Positions 1 through 7,876 of a stretch of 29,284 nt of DNA are shown here, piece by piece. Position numbers and translations under genes: made by a program. The notes beneath the pieces were generated by a model. That model had not been told where the DNA came from and did no database searches. It saw only the letters and a list, made by a program, of their open reading frames with translations. This DNA comes from Pseudomonadota bacterium (lineage in GTDB: Bacteria > Pseudomonadota > Alphaproteobacteria > Rhizobiales > Xanthobacteraceae). The stretch covers positions 1 to 29,284 of the forward strand of contig JAJYAH010000012.1 in assembly GCA_021779635.1 (NCBI GenBank), written 5' to 3'. Each line of letters opens with the position of its first letter. The stretch's first letter is position 1.

Positions 1-784
1 CGTGATACATGGCGAGGACGATGTCGTATCGGCCTTCAACGCATTGCCGGAACACGGAGTCGGGACTTACGGGCCCTTCGACATCTATGCCTTCCGCCCT
101 CGCCCGCGCGACGCCGGGCGCGATGGCTTCGCGGTCTTCTTCTCCCATCGCGTGAGGGTTGAGTCCCGCGACGACAATCCGCGGGCGGGCGATCCCCCAG
201 TTCCGCATAGCGCCGTCTATCTGCCGCAAGGCAAGCGCCACGAGATCGGGGCTGATTATTTCGCAAACGCGCCGGAGCGGAATATGGTCGGTCAGATGCG
301 CGACGCGGAGCGGCCCAGTCAGCAAAACAAGGTAGCTTTCGCCGGGTGTCGGACTGACGATGCCCGGCACCTTGCGGGCAAGTTTGAGGGAGCCGGAGCT
401 AATTGGTCCCATGACGCTAGCCGCGATGGCACCGCCGGATGCAAGGGCACCCATTTCGTCGAGCCACAGCGCCGACGCCTCCCCGCCCCGCACCGTATCC
501 TCCGCGAGTGGCAGTTCGGACGCTGTCAAGGTACCTGAATCGATAATGTCGATGATAGCGGGGTCGTCGCTCAGATCGTCGACCGATCGGATCACCCGCA
601 CACTGCACGACACGCCGGTTATTTCCACGGCGCGCTCCATTGCCGCCGCGCTGCCGATCAGGACGGGAATGGACAGCTCATGCACATGGCCAGTCGCGAG
701 GGCGCGGGCAATCACCTCGGGACCGACCCCTGCCGGATCGCCGATCATCGTACCGACAATGGGTCGCGCTTGCTTGCTGTTCAC
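1..784 (-). CDS. PdxA-family dehydrogenase (TphB-like dihydrodiol dehydrogenase), 3' end outside window
   Basis: The reading frame from a GTG at 784 gives 261 residues before the window edge. GAGGA lies about 9 nt upstream of the GTG, just after the beta-subunit stop. It has the PdxA hallmarks: GDPAGVGPE (15-23), an L-R-V-A-x-L-T-x-H-x-P-L block (His167), AGLNPHA (206-212) and LAMYH ending at His261, the last complete codon. PdxA enzymes are metal- and NAD-dependent 4-hydroxythreonine-phosphate dehydrogenases. The family also includes the terephthalate dihydrodiol dehydrogenase TphB, which oxidises and decarboxylates a ring diol. The usual GHTE metal-ligand loop is shortened and has no His (PGES at 147-150), and the P-I-x-K segment reads GPISSG, so a phosphorylated substrate is unlikely. 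Its place directly after oxygenase alpha and beta genes argues for a diol dehydrogenase. Family assignment is firm; the substrate is inferred. Confidence 0.85.
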   Translation of the reverse strand, partial: MNSKQARPIVGTMIGDPAGVGPEVIARALATGHVHELSIPVLIGSAAAMERAVEITGVSCSVRVIRSVDDLSDDPAIIDIIDSGTLTASELPLAEDTVRGGEASALWLDEMGALASGGAIAASVMGPISSGSLKLARKVPGIVSPTPGESYLVLLTGPLRVAHLTDHIPLRRVCEIISPDLVALALRQIDGAMRNWGIARPRIVVAGLNPHAMGEEDREAIAPGVARARAEGIDVEGPVSPDSVFRQCVEGRYDIVLAMYH

Positions 785-796
785 GGTCTGCTGTCC

Positions 797-1291
797 TCAG
801 ACGTTGTAGACATCGATCATCGTGTCGGCGACGTCGTTCAGAATGACGGTCTTCTTCCGGGCGATAAGCCAGGTATCGCCATGCTCCGCCAGATCGTATT
901 CCGCCCATCCGTAGTAGGCGAGGGTTCGATCCTCGCGAACCGACTGAACCGTCCAGGAAGTTCGCGCACGGACGCCACCTTCCCGTCCCTCGACGGAAAG
1001 CAGCGTAAACATGTGGCAGGTCCGCATGAGCGGCATCGTCGCGGATGACCGACGCGATCGAATGCGGTAGATGCGATCCTCCAGACCGGCACGGCTTGGA
1101 TAGTAAATCAGCGAGATTTCGCTCTGCGGATCGACCGTAAGTTCTCCGTCATCGTCCCATGCCGGCAACCAGTATTCGGCGTCCTCGCGATAAAGCGCCA
1201 GCCAATCATCCCATTTGCGCTCATCGAGGCAAAGCGCTTCCCTGCCAAGAAACCGCTGCACTGAAATCCAGCATCGTTCGCCGTTCGTCAT
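797..1291 (-). CDS. Aromatic ring-hydroxylating dioxygenase, beta (small) subunit
   Basis: 164 residues. The start is ATG 1291, which overlaps the alpha-subunit stop as ATGA and has GAGGA 7 nt upstream; the frame is open further upstream, but that extension lies inside the alpha gene. The N-terminal pattern F-L-x-R-E-A-L-C-L-D-E-R-K-W-D-D-W-L, followed by E-D-A-E-Y-W-L-P, is typical of the SnoaL/NTF2-like small subunits of benzoate- and anthranilate-type oxygenases. These subunits have no cofactor and build the alpha3beta3 hexamer. Translational coupling to the alpha gene fits equal production of the two subunits. The PdxA-family gene follows 12 nt after the stop. Confidence 0.93.
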   Translation of the reverse strand: MTNGERCWISVQRFLGREALCLDERKWDDWLALYREDAEYWLPAWDDDGELTVDPQSEISLIYYPSRAGLEDRIYRIRSRRSSATMPLMRTCHMFTLLSVEGREGGVRARTSWTVQSVREDRTLAYYGWAEYDLAEHGDTWLIARKKTVILNDVADTMIDVYNV

Positions 1292-2700
1292 TCTGCGGTC
1301 CTCGAATGATCGTTTTCGCGAGTGAGGGACGCTTCCGCCCGTTCCTGCGCGATCGCGTGTTTCATTCGCTCGATCCATTCCTTGTGCATGGTGACGAAAA
1401 GTCCTTCATCGGCGACATTGATGCTGCTCATGGTCGCGTCGATGTTGAGCCCCTTGCCAAACTTCCCCGACCCTTGAACGCTTCTCGTTGCCCCGCGCGA
1501 CAAGTCGTTATAGCGACCACCATCGCGGCCATACGCGATCTGGCAATTGTTGAACTCCGTTAAATCGTCGGGCGTGGCCATGCCGCTGGCATTGAAGAAA
1601 TCCTCATACTGTCGAATGCGCATCGCCCGCGCCCGCGCACTTTCTCCAACCGGCGCGATACAATATGTCGTTATCTCCGTTTCATTGACCGAGATCGGAC
1701 GCACGATACGGATTTGCGTGCTGACCTGATCCATCAGAAATACATTCGGAAACAAAAGAAGGTTTCGCGTGGTTTCGGTCATCCAGCGGGTGCGCTCCTC
1801 GCCGAATTTCTGCTTGTACTGATCGACAAATTCAAAACTGGGGCGGGAAGGAGAACTGGCCGACGCGTTCCAGATCAAAGCGTGTCCATGATCGAATGAG
1901 AAAAAACCGCCCTGATCTGTCTTCATCCACGCGGACACATTTGCGCTCTTGGTAGGGTTCGCGGAACCGCCCGTCATCCGGTTTGCGACGGTCAACAGGT
2001 AGTTGGAATGCACGGTCGGCACGTGATACCCGTCGAGACCGTTCTCGGTTTGCATCTTCCAGTTGCCGCGATAGGTATACCGCCCGACCCCGCGGATGAT
2101 TTCGAGCTTCCCTTCCGGCGACTGGTCCACCATGAGGTCGATGAAGGTCTTGGCACCCGCAAGGTAATCGTTCAGCGGTGGCACGTCCGCCGAAAGGCTG
2201 GCGAAAACGAATCCCTTGTAGGATTCTAGGCGAGCGACTTCGCTCAGGCCCAGATCGCTCCGGTCGAAATGTTCCGGGTACGCACCATTTTCCTCATCTG
2301 TGACATTCAGCAGCGCGCCATCGTTGCTGAACGTCCAGCCGTGAAACGAGCATGTGAATGTCGTTCGCCTGCCACGTTTTTCCCGGCACAGCCGCGCGCC
2401 GCGGTGCGTGCATGCATTGATAAAACATTTCAATTCGCCCGACCGGTTCCGGGTCAGAAGCACGGGTTGACGACCGATTGTCAGGGTCAGAAAGGCGCTT
2501 TCGTTGACGAGCTGGCTTTCATGGGCGAGAAACACCCAACTGTGCTCAAAGATGTGCTTCATCTCGAGATCGAACAATTCAGGATCAGTGAATATGGCGC
2601 GATCAAGCATGAAGCGACCGCTCGACGGGTCCTCGACAAGACACGAATCCAGACTTTGACGAATGCGATCGAATGATTTGCTCACACCGGATGTACTCAT
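1288..2700 (-). CDS. Aromatic ring-hydroxylating dioxygenase, alpha (large) subunit
   Basis: 470 residues from ATG 2700, chosen for its AGGAAGGA ribosome site; an in-frame upstream extension lacks any family similarity. The Rieske [2Fe-2S] ligands are C97-x-H99 and C117-x2-H120 (CTHRGA and CSFHGW). The mononuclear iron site shows D223-G-Y-H226 and H231 (DGYHVPTVH), with the third ligand probably in the PDDLTEFNNCQ block. The F-T-D-P-E-L-F-D-L-E-M-K segment is characteristic of the benzoate/anthranilate/terephthalate branch, which attacks a ring carbon bearing an acid side chain. It needs a ferredoxin and reductase, and neither is in this window. Neighbours suggest it acts on a free or CoA-bound aryl-alkanoate. 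Family sure, substrate unknown. Confidence 0.95.
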   Translation of the reverse strand: MSTSGVSKSFDRIRQSLDSCLVEDPSSGRFMLDRAIFTDPELFDLEMKHIFEHSWVFLAHESQLVNESAFLTLTIGRQPVLLTRNRSGELKCFINACTHRGARLCREKRGRRTTFTCSFHGWTFSNDGALLNVTDEENGAYPEHFDRSDLGLSEVARLESYKGFVFASLSADVPPLNDYLAGAKTFIDLMVDQSPEGKLEIIRGVGRYTYRGNWKMQTENGLDGYHVPTVHSNYLLTVANRMTGGSANPTKSANVSAWMKTDQGGFFSFDHGHALIWNASASSPSRPSFEFVDQYKQKFGEERTRWMTETTRNLLLFPNVFLMDQVSTQIRIVRPISVNETEITTYCIAPVGESARARAMRIRQYEDFFNASGMATPDDLTEFNNCQIAYGRDGGRYNDLSRGATRSVQGSGKFGKGLNIDATMSSINVADEGLFVTMHKEWIERMKHAIAQERAEASLTRENDHSRTAE

Positions 2701-2817
2701 AGCGCTTCCTTCCTCGCCGTTTGACCGGCCACAAGACCGGCACGCGATTGTTTTCCACCCCAGCGACAACCCTGCTTCGATCTTCAACAAATCCAGAGTC
2801 CATCGCAACGCAACGCA

Positions 2818-3570
2818 TCATATGGTCGTGTAGCCTCCGTCAACGACAACCTCGGAGCCGGTCATATAAGAGGACTCATCGGATGCCAAAAACAGGACCG
2901 CATAGGAAACCTCGACGGGTTCGGCCGACCGACCAATAAGCGTGGCGCTCAAGACCTGTTTGGCGACATCCGCATCGCCGAGAAGATCCTTGGTCATATT
3001 CGTGCGAATAATTCCGGGGTGCACAGAATTCACACGAATTTTGAATGGCGCATAATCCACAGCCGTCGATTTTGTCAGCAGGCGAACGGCACCCTTCGAT
3101 GCCTGATACGCCGCCGTGGCAGGCGCGCCGATCAGTCCGTAGATCGAGGAAATATTGACGATCGAACCACCGCCAGCCGCCTTCATCGCGGGTAATATAT
3201 ACTTCGTACCATAGAATACGCTTTTTACATTGACGTCGAGAACGCGCGCAAAATCTTCATTCGAGGTGTCTTGGACAGCAGAAAAAACGAGAATACCGGC
3301 ATTGTTCACAAGGATGTCGACGCGTCCGAAAGTGGACATCGCCTCCTGTGAAATCCGTTCCCAATCCGAGACGCTCGACACATCGTGTTTGAAAAATCGC
3401 GCCTGCCCACCGTGATCGTTAATCTCCTCGACCACGGCGTTGCCGCCCTTCTCGTCCATGTCGGTCACGATCAGCGTTGCGCCCTCGCGCGCAAGCAGCA
3501 AGGCGTGGGAACGCCCCATGCCGTTGGCGCCGCCCGTCACAAAGGCGATTTTCCCGTCTACCCGTCCCAT
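2818..3570 (-). CDS. Short-chain dehydrogenase/reductase (SDR)
   Basis: 250 residues from ATG 3570, which has GGAGG 6 nt upstream; an in-frame extension to 3615 has no SDR similarity. Classical SDR features are all present: cofactor loop TGGANGMG (12-19), NNAG (89-92), catalytic Ser142, Tyr155 and Lys159 (YQASK), and the C-terminal VVVDGGY. Asp37 at the end of the second beta strand favours NAD(H). Standing between the CoA ligase and the oxygenase alpha gene, it could dehydrogenate a ring cis-diol, as BenD-type SDRs do, or a beta-hydroxyacyl-CoA from the side chain. The sequence alone does not decide. A 117-bp spacer separates it from the oxygenase gene and I see no gene in that spacer. Confidence 0.9.
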   Translation of the reverse strand: MGRVDGKIAFVTGGANGMGRSHALLLAREGATLIVTDMDEKGGNAVVEEINDHGGQARFFKHDVSSVSDWERISQEAMSTFGRVDILVNNAGILVFSAVQDTSNEDFARVLDVNVKSVFYGTKYILPAMKAAGGGSIVNISSIYGLIGAPATAAYQASKGAVRLLTKSTAVDYAPFKIRVNSVHPGIIRTNMTKDLLGDADVAKQVLSATLIGRSAEPVEVSYAVLFLASDESSYMTGSEVVVDGGYTTI

Positions 3571-3627
3571 GCAGTCCTCCCGTTGCAGATGCCGCGCCGT
3601 CTCCGGCGCAGTCACTCAAGTTGTCGT

Positions 3628-5238
3628 CTAGGCAACCCCAAGCTCGCGCTTTGCGAAATCGGTAACGCTCTTGTAGTCGGCCTTGCCGTTCGACGCGCGA
3701 AGAGGCACGGCGCCAACCAGAATGCGCTTGGGCGTTTTGTAGCCAGCGAGATGCGAGCGGACGTGCTTGCGCAAATCCTCTTCGTCGAACTTCGCGCCGC
3801 TCGCCAGCATGACGATGCCGGTGACCGCCTGACCCCATTTCTGGTCGGGCACACCGACGACAAGCGCATCCTCGACGGCGGGATGCGTCTTCAGAATTTC
3901 CTCGATCTCCTCCGGGTAGACCTTCTCGCCCGCCGTGTTGATGCAGACGCTGCCGCGTCCCAGCAATGTCAGGCTGCCGTCTTTTTCCACAACGCACCAG
4001 TCGCCGGGAATGGAATAGCGGGCCCCGGCGATGGTCTTGAAGGTCTTGGCGGTCTTTTCCGGATCCTTGTAATAGCCAACGGGAATCGGCCCACCCAGGG
4101 CGATGATGCCCGGCTTGCCGCTGCCGGGTTCGACCGGCTGATCGTTTTCATCGAACACGCGGCACCGGCCGCCGATCTGGAACTTGGCGGTCTTGACCTC
4201 GCCGGCGCTCGTCATGATCGAACTGCCAAAACCCAGTCCCTCCGAGGCGCCGAAGGAATCCATCAGGATGACATTCGGCAAATGCCTGAGCAGGCCGCGC
4301 TTCACTTCCGTGCTCCACATAACGCCGGAAGAAACAATCGAGACGACGCTGGCCAGGTTGTATTTGCCCGGCGCCTCGTCGAGCGCCGCCAGCATCGGCC
4401 GGGCGAAAGCGTCGCCGACGATCGCCAGCGAATTGACACCACGGCGCGAAACCACCGACCAGAGTTCATGCGCGTCGAGGGTTGGGCTCTCCAGCGTAAC
4501 GATGCAGCCGCCGCTCATCATATTGCCGATAGCCGTAATGAAGCCGGTGCCATGCATCAGCGGGCAGGCAGGCATCGCCTTGGGGCCCGGACCGGAAGTC
4601 TTGATAAATTCGACCAACGCAGGAAGTGTCTCCGGGATCGGGCCCAGCGCTCGAAGCGTCGTAAGCTGAGCTTCGCGCATGTCGTCGTGGCGCCACATGA
4701 CGCCTTTGGGCATGCCCGTCGTGCCACCCGTATAGATAAACAGTAAGTCGTCCGGAGACCGCTCGATGCCGAGCGGCGCGCCATCTCCGCCAGTGACGAT
4801 CTTTTCGTAATTTTCCGCGAAGGGCGCGGCGTATCCGTTTTCGTTCACCTCAATGAAAGTGACGACTTTCGTCAGCCGGTCTTTCAGTTCGACGATGATG
4901 TCCCGGAACTCGGAACCGTAAACGACCGTTTGCGCGTCGGAGTCATCGAAGATGTAAAAAACTTCGTCCGCCTTGTAGCGGTAGTTGATGTTGACATGGA
5001 CGAGACGGCTCTTGAAGCAGGCCGCCATGGTCTCGACATATTCGGGCCGGTTTCGCATATAGAACGCGACCTTGTCGCCGGGCCTGGCTCCGCGCGCGAT
5101 AAGCGCGTGCCCGAGATTGTTGGACCTCCGTGTCGTCTCTCCCCATGTGATCACCCGATCACCATGAATTAGGGCAGGCGCATCCTGCGGTAAAACCGCC
5201 GAGATACTGTCGAGAATGTCGCCGAAATTCCACGCCAT
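3628..5238 (-). CDS. Acyl-CoA synthetase (AMP-forming, FadD-like aryl/acyl-CoA ligase)
   Basis: 536 residues from ATG 5238, preceded by AGGGAGGA. The ATP/AMP-binding P-loop is IYTGGTTGMPKG (168-179) and the C-terminal catalytic lysine is Lys519 in ASNGKADYKS. The M-x-R-H-D-D after the P-loop resembles FadD3/FadD19-type steroid side-chain ligases and related aryl-alkanoate ligases. The enzyme would make a CoA thioester from a carboxylic acid with ATP. Because its operon also encodes a ring oxygenase and an Ltp2/DUF35-type lyase, I infer that it activates an aryl-alkanoic acid, the role of IpfF in ibuprofen degradation. A 171-bp spacer with a tandem repeat separates it from the DUF35 gene. Confidence 0.93.
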   Translation of the reverse strand: MAWNFGDILDSISAVLPQDAPALIHGDRVITWGETTRRSNNLGHALIARGARPGDKVAFYMRNRPEYVETMAACFKSRLVHVNINYRYKADEVFYIFDDSDAQTVVYGSEFRDIIVELKDRLTKVVTFIEVNENGYAAPFAENYEKIVTGGDGAPLGIERSPDDLLFIYTGGTTGMPKGVMWRHDDMREAQLTTLRALGPIPETLPALVEFIKTSGPGPKAMPACPLMHGTGFITAIGNMMSGGCIVTLESPTLDAHELWSVVSRRGVNSLAIVGDAFARPMLAALDEAPGKYNLASVVSIVSSGVMWSTEVKRGLLRHLPNVILMDSFGASEGLGFGSSIMTSAGEVKTAKFQIGGRCRVFDENDQPVEPGSGKPGIIALGGPIPVGYYKDPEKTAKTFKTIAGARYSIPGDWCVVEKDGSLTLLGRGSVCINTAGEKVYPEEIEEILKTHPAVEDALVVGVPDQKWGQAVTGIVMLASGAKFDEEDLRKHVRSHLAGYKTPKRILVGAVPLRASNGKADYKSVTDFAKRELGVA

Positions 5239-5303
5239 ATAATCCTCCCTGAAAAATCCGGTCCTCGGGGGTCGGCTTTTTTTTGCGATCAAGCCGTTCC
5301 GTC

Positions 5304-5335
5304 CTTAACCGTCCGTTGTCTTAACCGTCCGTTGT
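5304..5335. repeat. Two tandem copies of a 16-bp repeat between the DUF35 and ligase genes
   Basis: CTTAACCGTCCGTTGT occurs twice head to tail (5304-5319 and 5320-5335) with no mismatch, followed by a weaker third copy beginning TTCAACCG. It lies in the 171-bp spacer upstream of the ligase start at 5238, so it could bind a regulator or mark an internal promoter. The function is not known. Confidence 0.75.
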
Positions 5336-5409
5336 TTCAACCGACCCGTCGCCGGACGTTCCGGCAGGAAGTCAAACCCGCCGGAATGCCGTTTGACGAA
5401 AATTCCGCA

Positions 5410-5802
5410 TCATGCGGACGTGAACACCGGCAGCGCATATCCGTCTTCGGCCTCGTTAAATTTGACCTTGACTTTCTGTCCGATGCTAATCTTGTCGATT
5501 TCGCAATCGACGATATTCGTGAGCATCGAAACCCCTTCGTCAAGCGTTACATAGGCGATGACATAAGGCGGCTTGGCCTGCCTCGTGACCGAATAGCTGT
5601 AGATCACGCCATTGCCCGAAGCCTCGACGAATGCCGTGTCCTCCGAGAAGCAATGCGGGCAAATCGTCCGCGGATAGTAATGCGCCTTGCCGCAGGCGTT
5701 GCAAGTCCGGATCAGGAGTTGCCCCTTGGCGGCACCTTCCCAATAGGGCTTGCTCTCGGAATTGGCCACAAGATTGATCTTGTTTTTCTGCTCGGTGCTC
5801 AT
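5410..5802 (-). CDS. DUF35 (zinc-ribbon/OB-fold) partner of the thiolase-fold protein
   Basis: 130 residues. A rubredoxin-like zinc ribbon uses C34-x2-C37 and C48-x2-C51 (CNACG, CPHC) and is followed by an OB-fold with the usual G-x-V-x-S-Y-x-V start. The ATG at 5802 overlaps the stop of the thiolase-fold gene (ATGA), so the two are translated as a pair. In steroid side-chain degradation the Ltp2 aldolase works only in complex with a DUF35 domain, and in the ibuprofen cluster IpfE (DUF35) pairs with IpfD. I infer the same partnership here. DUF35 proteins also act with HMG-CoA synthase and acetoacetyl-CoA thiolase in archaea, but the gene set here does not suggest that. Confidence 0.92.
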   Translation of the reverse strand: MSTEQKNKINLVANSESKPYWEGAAKGQLLIRTCNACGKAHYYPRTICPHCFSEDTAFVEASGNGVIYSYSVTRQAKPPYVIAYVTLDEGVSMLTNIVDCEIDKISIGQKVKVKFNEAEDGYALPVFTSA

Positions 5803-6974
5803 GCGTCTTCGTTCCCCACAATAACGGTTGCGCTGCCCATACGCGATCCCAGAAGCCCGCCGGTTCCATGCGCCAGTGCAATATCGCAGTTGCGAACCTG
5901 AACCTTCGGATGAGCCTCACCGCGAACCTGACGAACCGCTTCAAGAACCTTGGTCATGCCGCCGCGATTGCCCGGGTGATTGTTGCACAATCCCCCGCCA
6001 TCCGTATTGAAGGGCAACTTGCCGACGCCGGAAATCAGATTGCCGTCCGAGACGAACTTCCCGCCCTCGCCTTTTTTGCAAAAACCCAGATCTTCGAGCG
6101 TTTCCAGCACTGTAATAGTGAAAGAATCATAGATGGAGGCGTATTTAATGTCGGCGGTCGTGACACCGGCTTCAGCGAACGCTTTGGGCCCGCTCCAACG
6201 CGCGCCGGAATAGGTCAGATCGACCTGGCCCGCCGCGAGATGCTTGGGTGCCTCACCGGCACCGAGAACCTTGACGCGGGTACGCTTCAACGACTTCGCC
6301 ACTTCCGGGCTCACCATCACAATGCCGCCGCCGCCGTCGGTGATGACGCAACAGTCGAGCCTGTGCAATGGATCGGCAATCATCGGCGAATTGACGACAT
6401 CCTCCACGGTCACAACGTCGCGGAGCCTGGCATGTTCATTGTACTGGGCGTGATGGGATGCGGCGACCTTGATCCATGCGAGTTGCTCGCTGGTGGTACC
6501 GTATTCGTACATATGCCGCATTGCACACATGGCGTACATGTTCGTGACGTTGGGGCCATAAGGCATTTCGAACGGAAAGTCCGGCGCTTGCTGGTTGTAG
6601 TAACGGACGGGCTTGCCTTCTTTCGCGTCCGCAACCGGCCTGCCTGCCAGCGTGATCAGCGCCACATTGCAATGCCCCGAAGCGATGGCCTGCGCTGCGT
6701 GATTGACATGGACGATGTAGGAAGACCCGCCGGTTTCCGTGCTGTCCATATGACACACATTGTTGAGGCCCATGTATTCGATCATATTGATCGGGCCCAA
6801 ACCCGGGGCATCGCCGGCGCAAAAATATCCGTCGACATCGTCCTTTGAAAGACCTGCGTCCGCCAGCGCACCCTTCGCGATCTCGGCATGAAGTTGCGGC
6901 AGCGTCTTGTCCAGCGCCGCGCGGCACGGATGCTCGTAAATGCCGACTATGTAGGATTTTCCGTTGATACCCAT
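5799..6974 (-). CDS. Thiolase-fold (SCP2/Ltp2-like) side-chain lyase
   Basis: 391 residues from ATG 6974, first gene of the left operon. It belongs to the lipid-transfer/SCP2 thiolase family, but the position of the nucleophilic cysteine reads ETGGSS (80-85), and the C-terminal cysteine motif is replaced by HGTGG (369-373). It is therefore unlikely to do thiolysis. It keeps the YDSFT block (Tyr282) and NNHPG (331-335) that are typical of Ltp2-like aldolases, which cleave beta-hydroxyacyl-CoAs by a retro-aldol reaction. With the overlapping DUF35 gene it would form an aldolase complex. Acting on a ring-1,2-diol of an arylacetyl- or arylpropionyl-CoA, this would release acetyl- or propionyl-CoA and leave a catechol. 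Fold certain; reaction inferred. Confidence 0.88.
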   Translation of the reverse strand: MGINGKSYIVGIYEHPCRAALDKTLPQLHAEIAKGALADAGLSKDDVDGYFCAGDAPGLGPINMIEYMGLNNVCHMDSTETGGSSYIVHVNHAAQAIASGHCNVALITLAGRPVADAKEGKPVRYYNQQAPDFPFEMPYGPNVTNMYAMCAMRHMYEYGTTSEQLAWIKVAASHHAQYNEHARLRDVVTVEDVVNSPMIADPLHRLDCCVITDGGGGIVMVSPEVAKSLKRTRVKVLGAGEAPKHLAAGQVDLTYSGARWSGPKAFAEAGVTTADIKYASIYDSFTITVLETLEDLGFCKKGEGGKFVSDGNLISGVGKLPFNTDGGGLCNNHPGNRGGMTKVLEAVRQVRGEAHPKVQVRNCDIALAHGTGGLLGSRMGSATVIVGNEDA

Positions 6975-7103
6975 CCCTATTCCCTTATCATGATTTCCTT
7001 ATTGCTTAGCGCATTCATGGGGGCTACGTCCAGTCCGTCCACGAAAGGCGGAAGCGCGGGTTACGGCCGATCGGAAGAACAGGTCGAGCGAGGGAGGAAC
7101 GGA
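6975..7103. promoter_or_regulatory. Divergent promoter region of the left and middle operons
   Basis: These 129 bp separate two diverging first genes and must carry promoters in both directions unless transcription enters from elsewhere. I see two short palindromes, ATCATGAT and CCGATCGG, but no convincing sigma-70 boxes. The site is inferred from gene layout alone. Confidence 0.45.
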
Positions 7104-7859
7104 TTGGGGACGGTGAGGATTGAAAACGCGGGCGGCGTCAGGACCATTACGCTTGCACGCGTTGAAAAGCGCAACGCCCTTGACGCAGGAATGCTCGAGG
7201 GCCTGACCGCCGCCTTTCGGCAGACACCGCCGGTGGAAGAACGCGTCACCGTTATTCGCGCCGAAGGCCCCGTGTTCTGTTCTGGCCTCGATTTGCGCGT
7301 GCGAGACGCGGGAACGCTCGGGGCGGTATCCATCGAAACGATGCTGCACGCGATCGAGACCTATCCCTTGCCGGTGGTCGCAGTCGTTCAGGGCGATGCG
7401 ATCGCAGGCGGCAATGAACTCGCGCTGCACTGTGATTTTGTCATCGCCAGCACGGACGCGCGATTTGGCATGTCGCTCGCCAAAATCGGCCTCGCCCCCA
7501 CCTGGTTCCTGGCGAAGAAAATTCTCGAAGTCGCCGGGCCGGTCGGCGCGCGGGAAATGCTGCTGCTGGGCGACCTGCTGAGCTCGCACAGGATGCACGA
7601 ACTCGGACTGATAGCCCGGATCGCGCCCGCAGCAGAACTGGAGGAGGAGGCTTCGAAAATCGTCTCCCGACTGGCCGCCAACGCGCCGCTGTCCTTACGG
7701 GCCATGAAGGCAGTGCTGGTGCGCGCCATGACTTTCCTCGACAGCGTGCCGCATGACGATATCGACCGGCTTGCGCGCGCCGCGGGAGACAGTGCCGACG
7801 CGCGGGAGGGCATTGCCGCCCTTCTCGAGCGTCGGACGGCGGTTTTCAAAGGCCAGTAA
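7104..7859 (+). CDS. Enoyl-CoA hydratase/isomerase (crotonase) family protein
   Basis: 251 residues from TTG 7104, chosen because AGGGAGG ends 6 nt before it and the length then matches the family. GTG 7113 or ATG 7017 are possible alternatives. Crotonase features are the N-terminal KRNAL, the oxyanion-hole segment FCSGLDL (58-64) and AGGNELALHCD, where Glu105 matches the first catalytic glutamate of rat hydratase. The second glutamate (FGxPE in hydratases) is missing: the segment reads FGMSL, with Leu125 in its place. It may therefore be an isomerase, hydrolase or another crotonase-fold enzyme. As first gene of an operon with acyl-CoA dehydrogenase and CoA-transferase genes, it probably acts in side-chain beta-oxidation. 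Confidence 0.9.
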   Translation: MGTVRIENAGGVRTITLARVEKRNALDAGMLEGLTAAFRQTPPVEERVTVIRAEGPVFCSGLDLRVRDAGTLGAVSIETMLHAIETYPLPVVAVVQGDAIAGGNELALHCDFVIASTDARFGMSLAKIGLAPTWFLAKKILEVAGPVGAREMLLLGDLLSSHRMHELGLIARIAPAAELEEEASKIVSRLAANAPLSLRAMKAVLVRAMTFLDSVPHDDIDRLARAAGDSADAREGIAALLERRTAVFKGQ

Positions 7860-7876
7860 GAAAGGTGACAGGACCA

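Noticed and set aside
3385..4746. Long open frame on the plus strand opposite the CoA ligase
   Set aside because: The ligase on the other strand has all its motifs and a ribosome site; the opposite frame has no family similarity and is typical of GC-rich antisense frames.
5251..5283. Rho-independent terminator (GC block followed by a T run)
   Set aside because: The arms do not pair well in either orientation and the location inside the operon gives no support.
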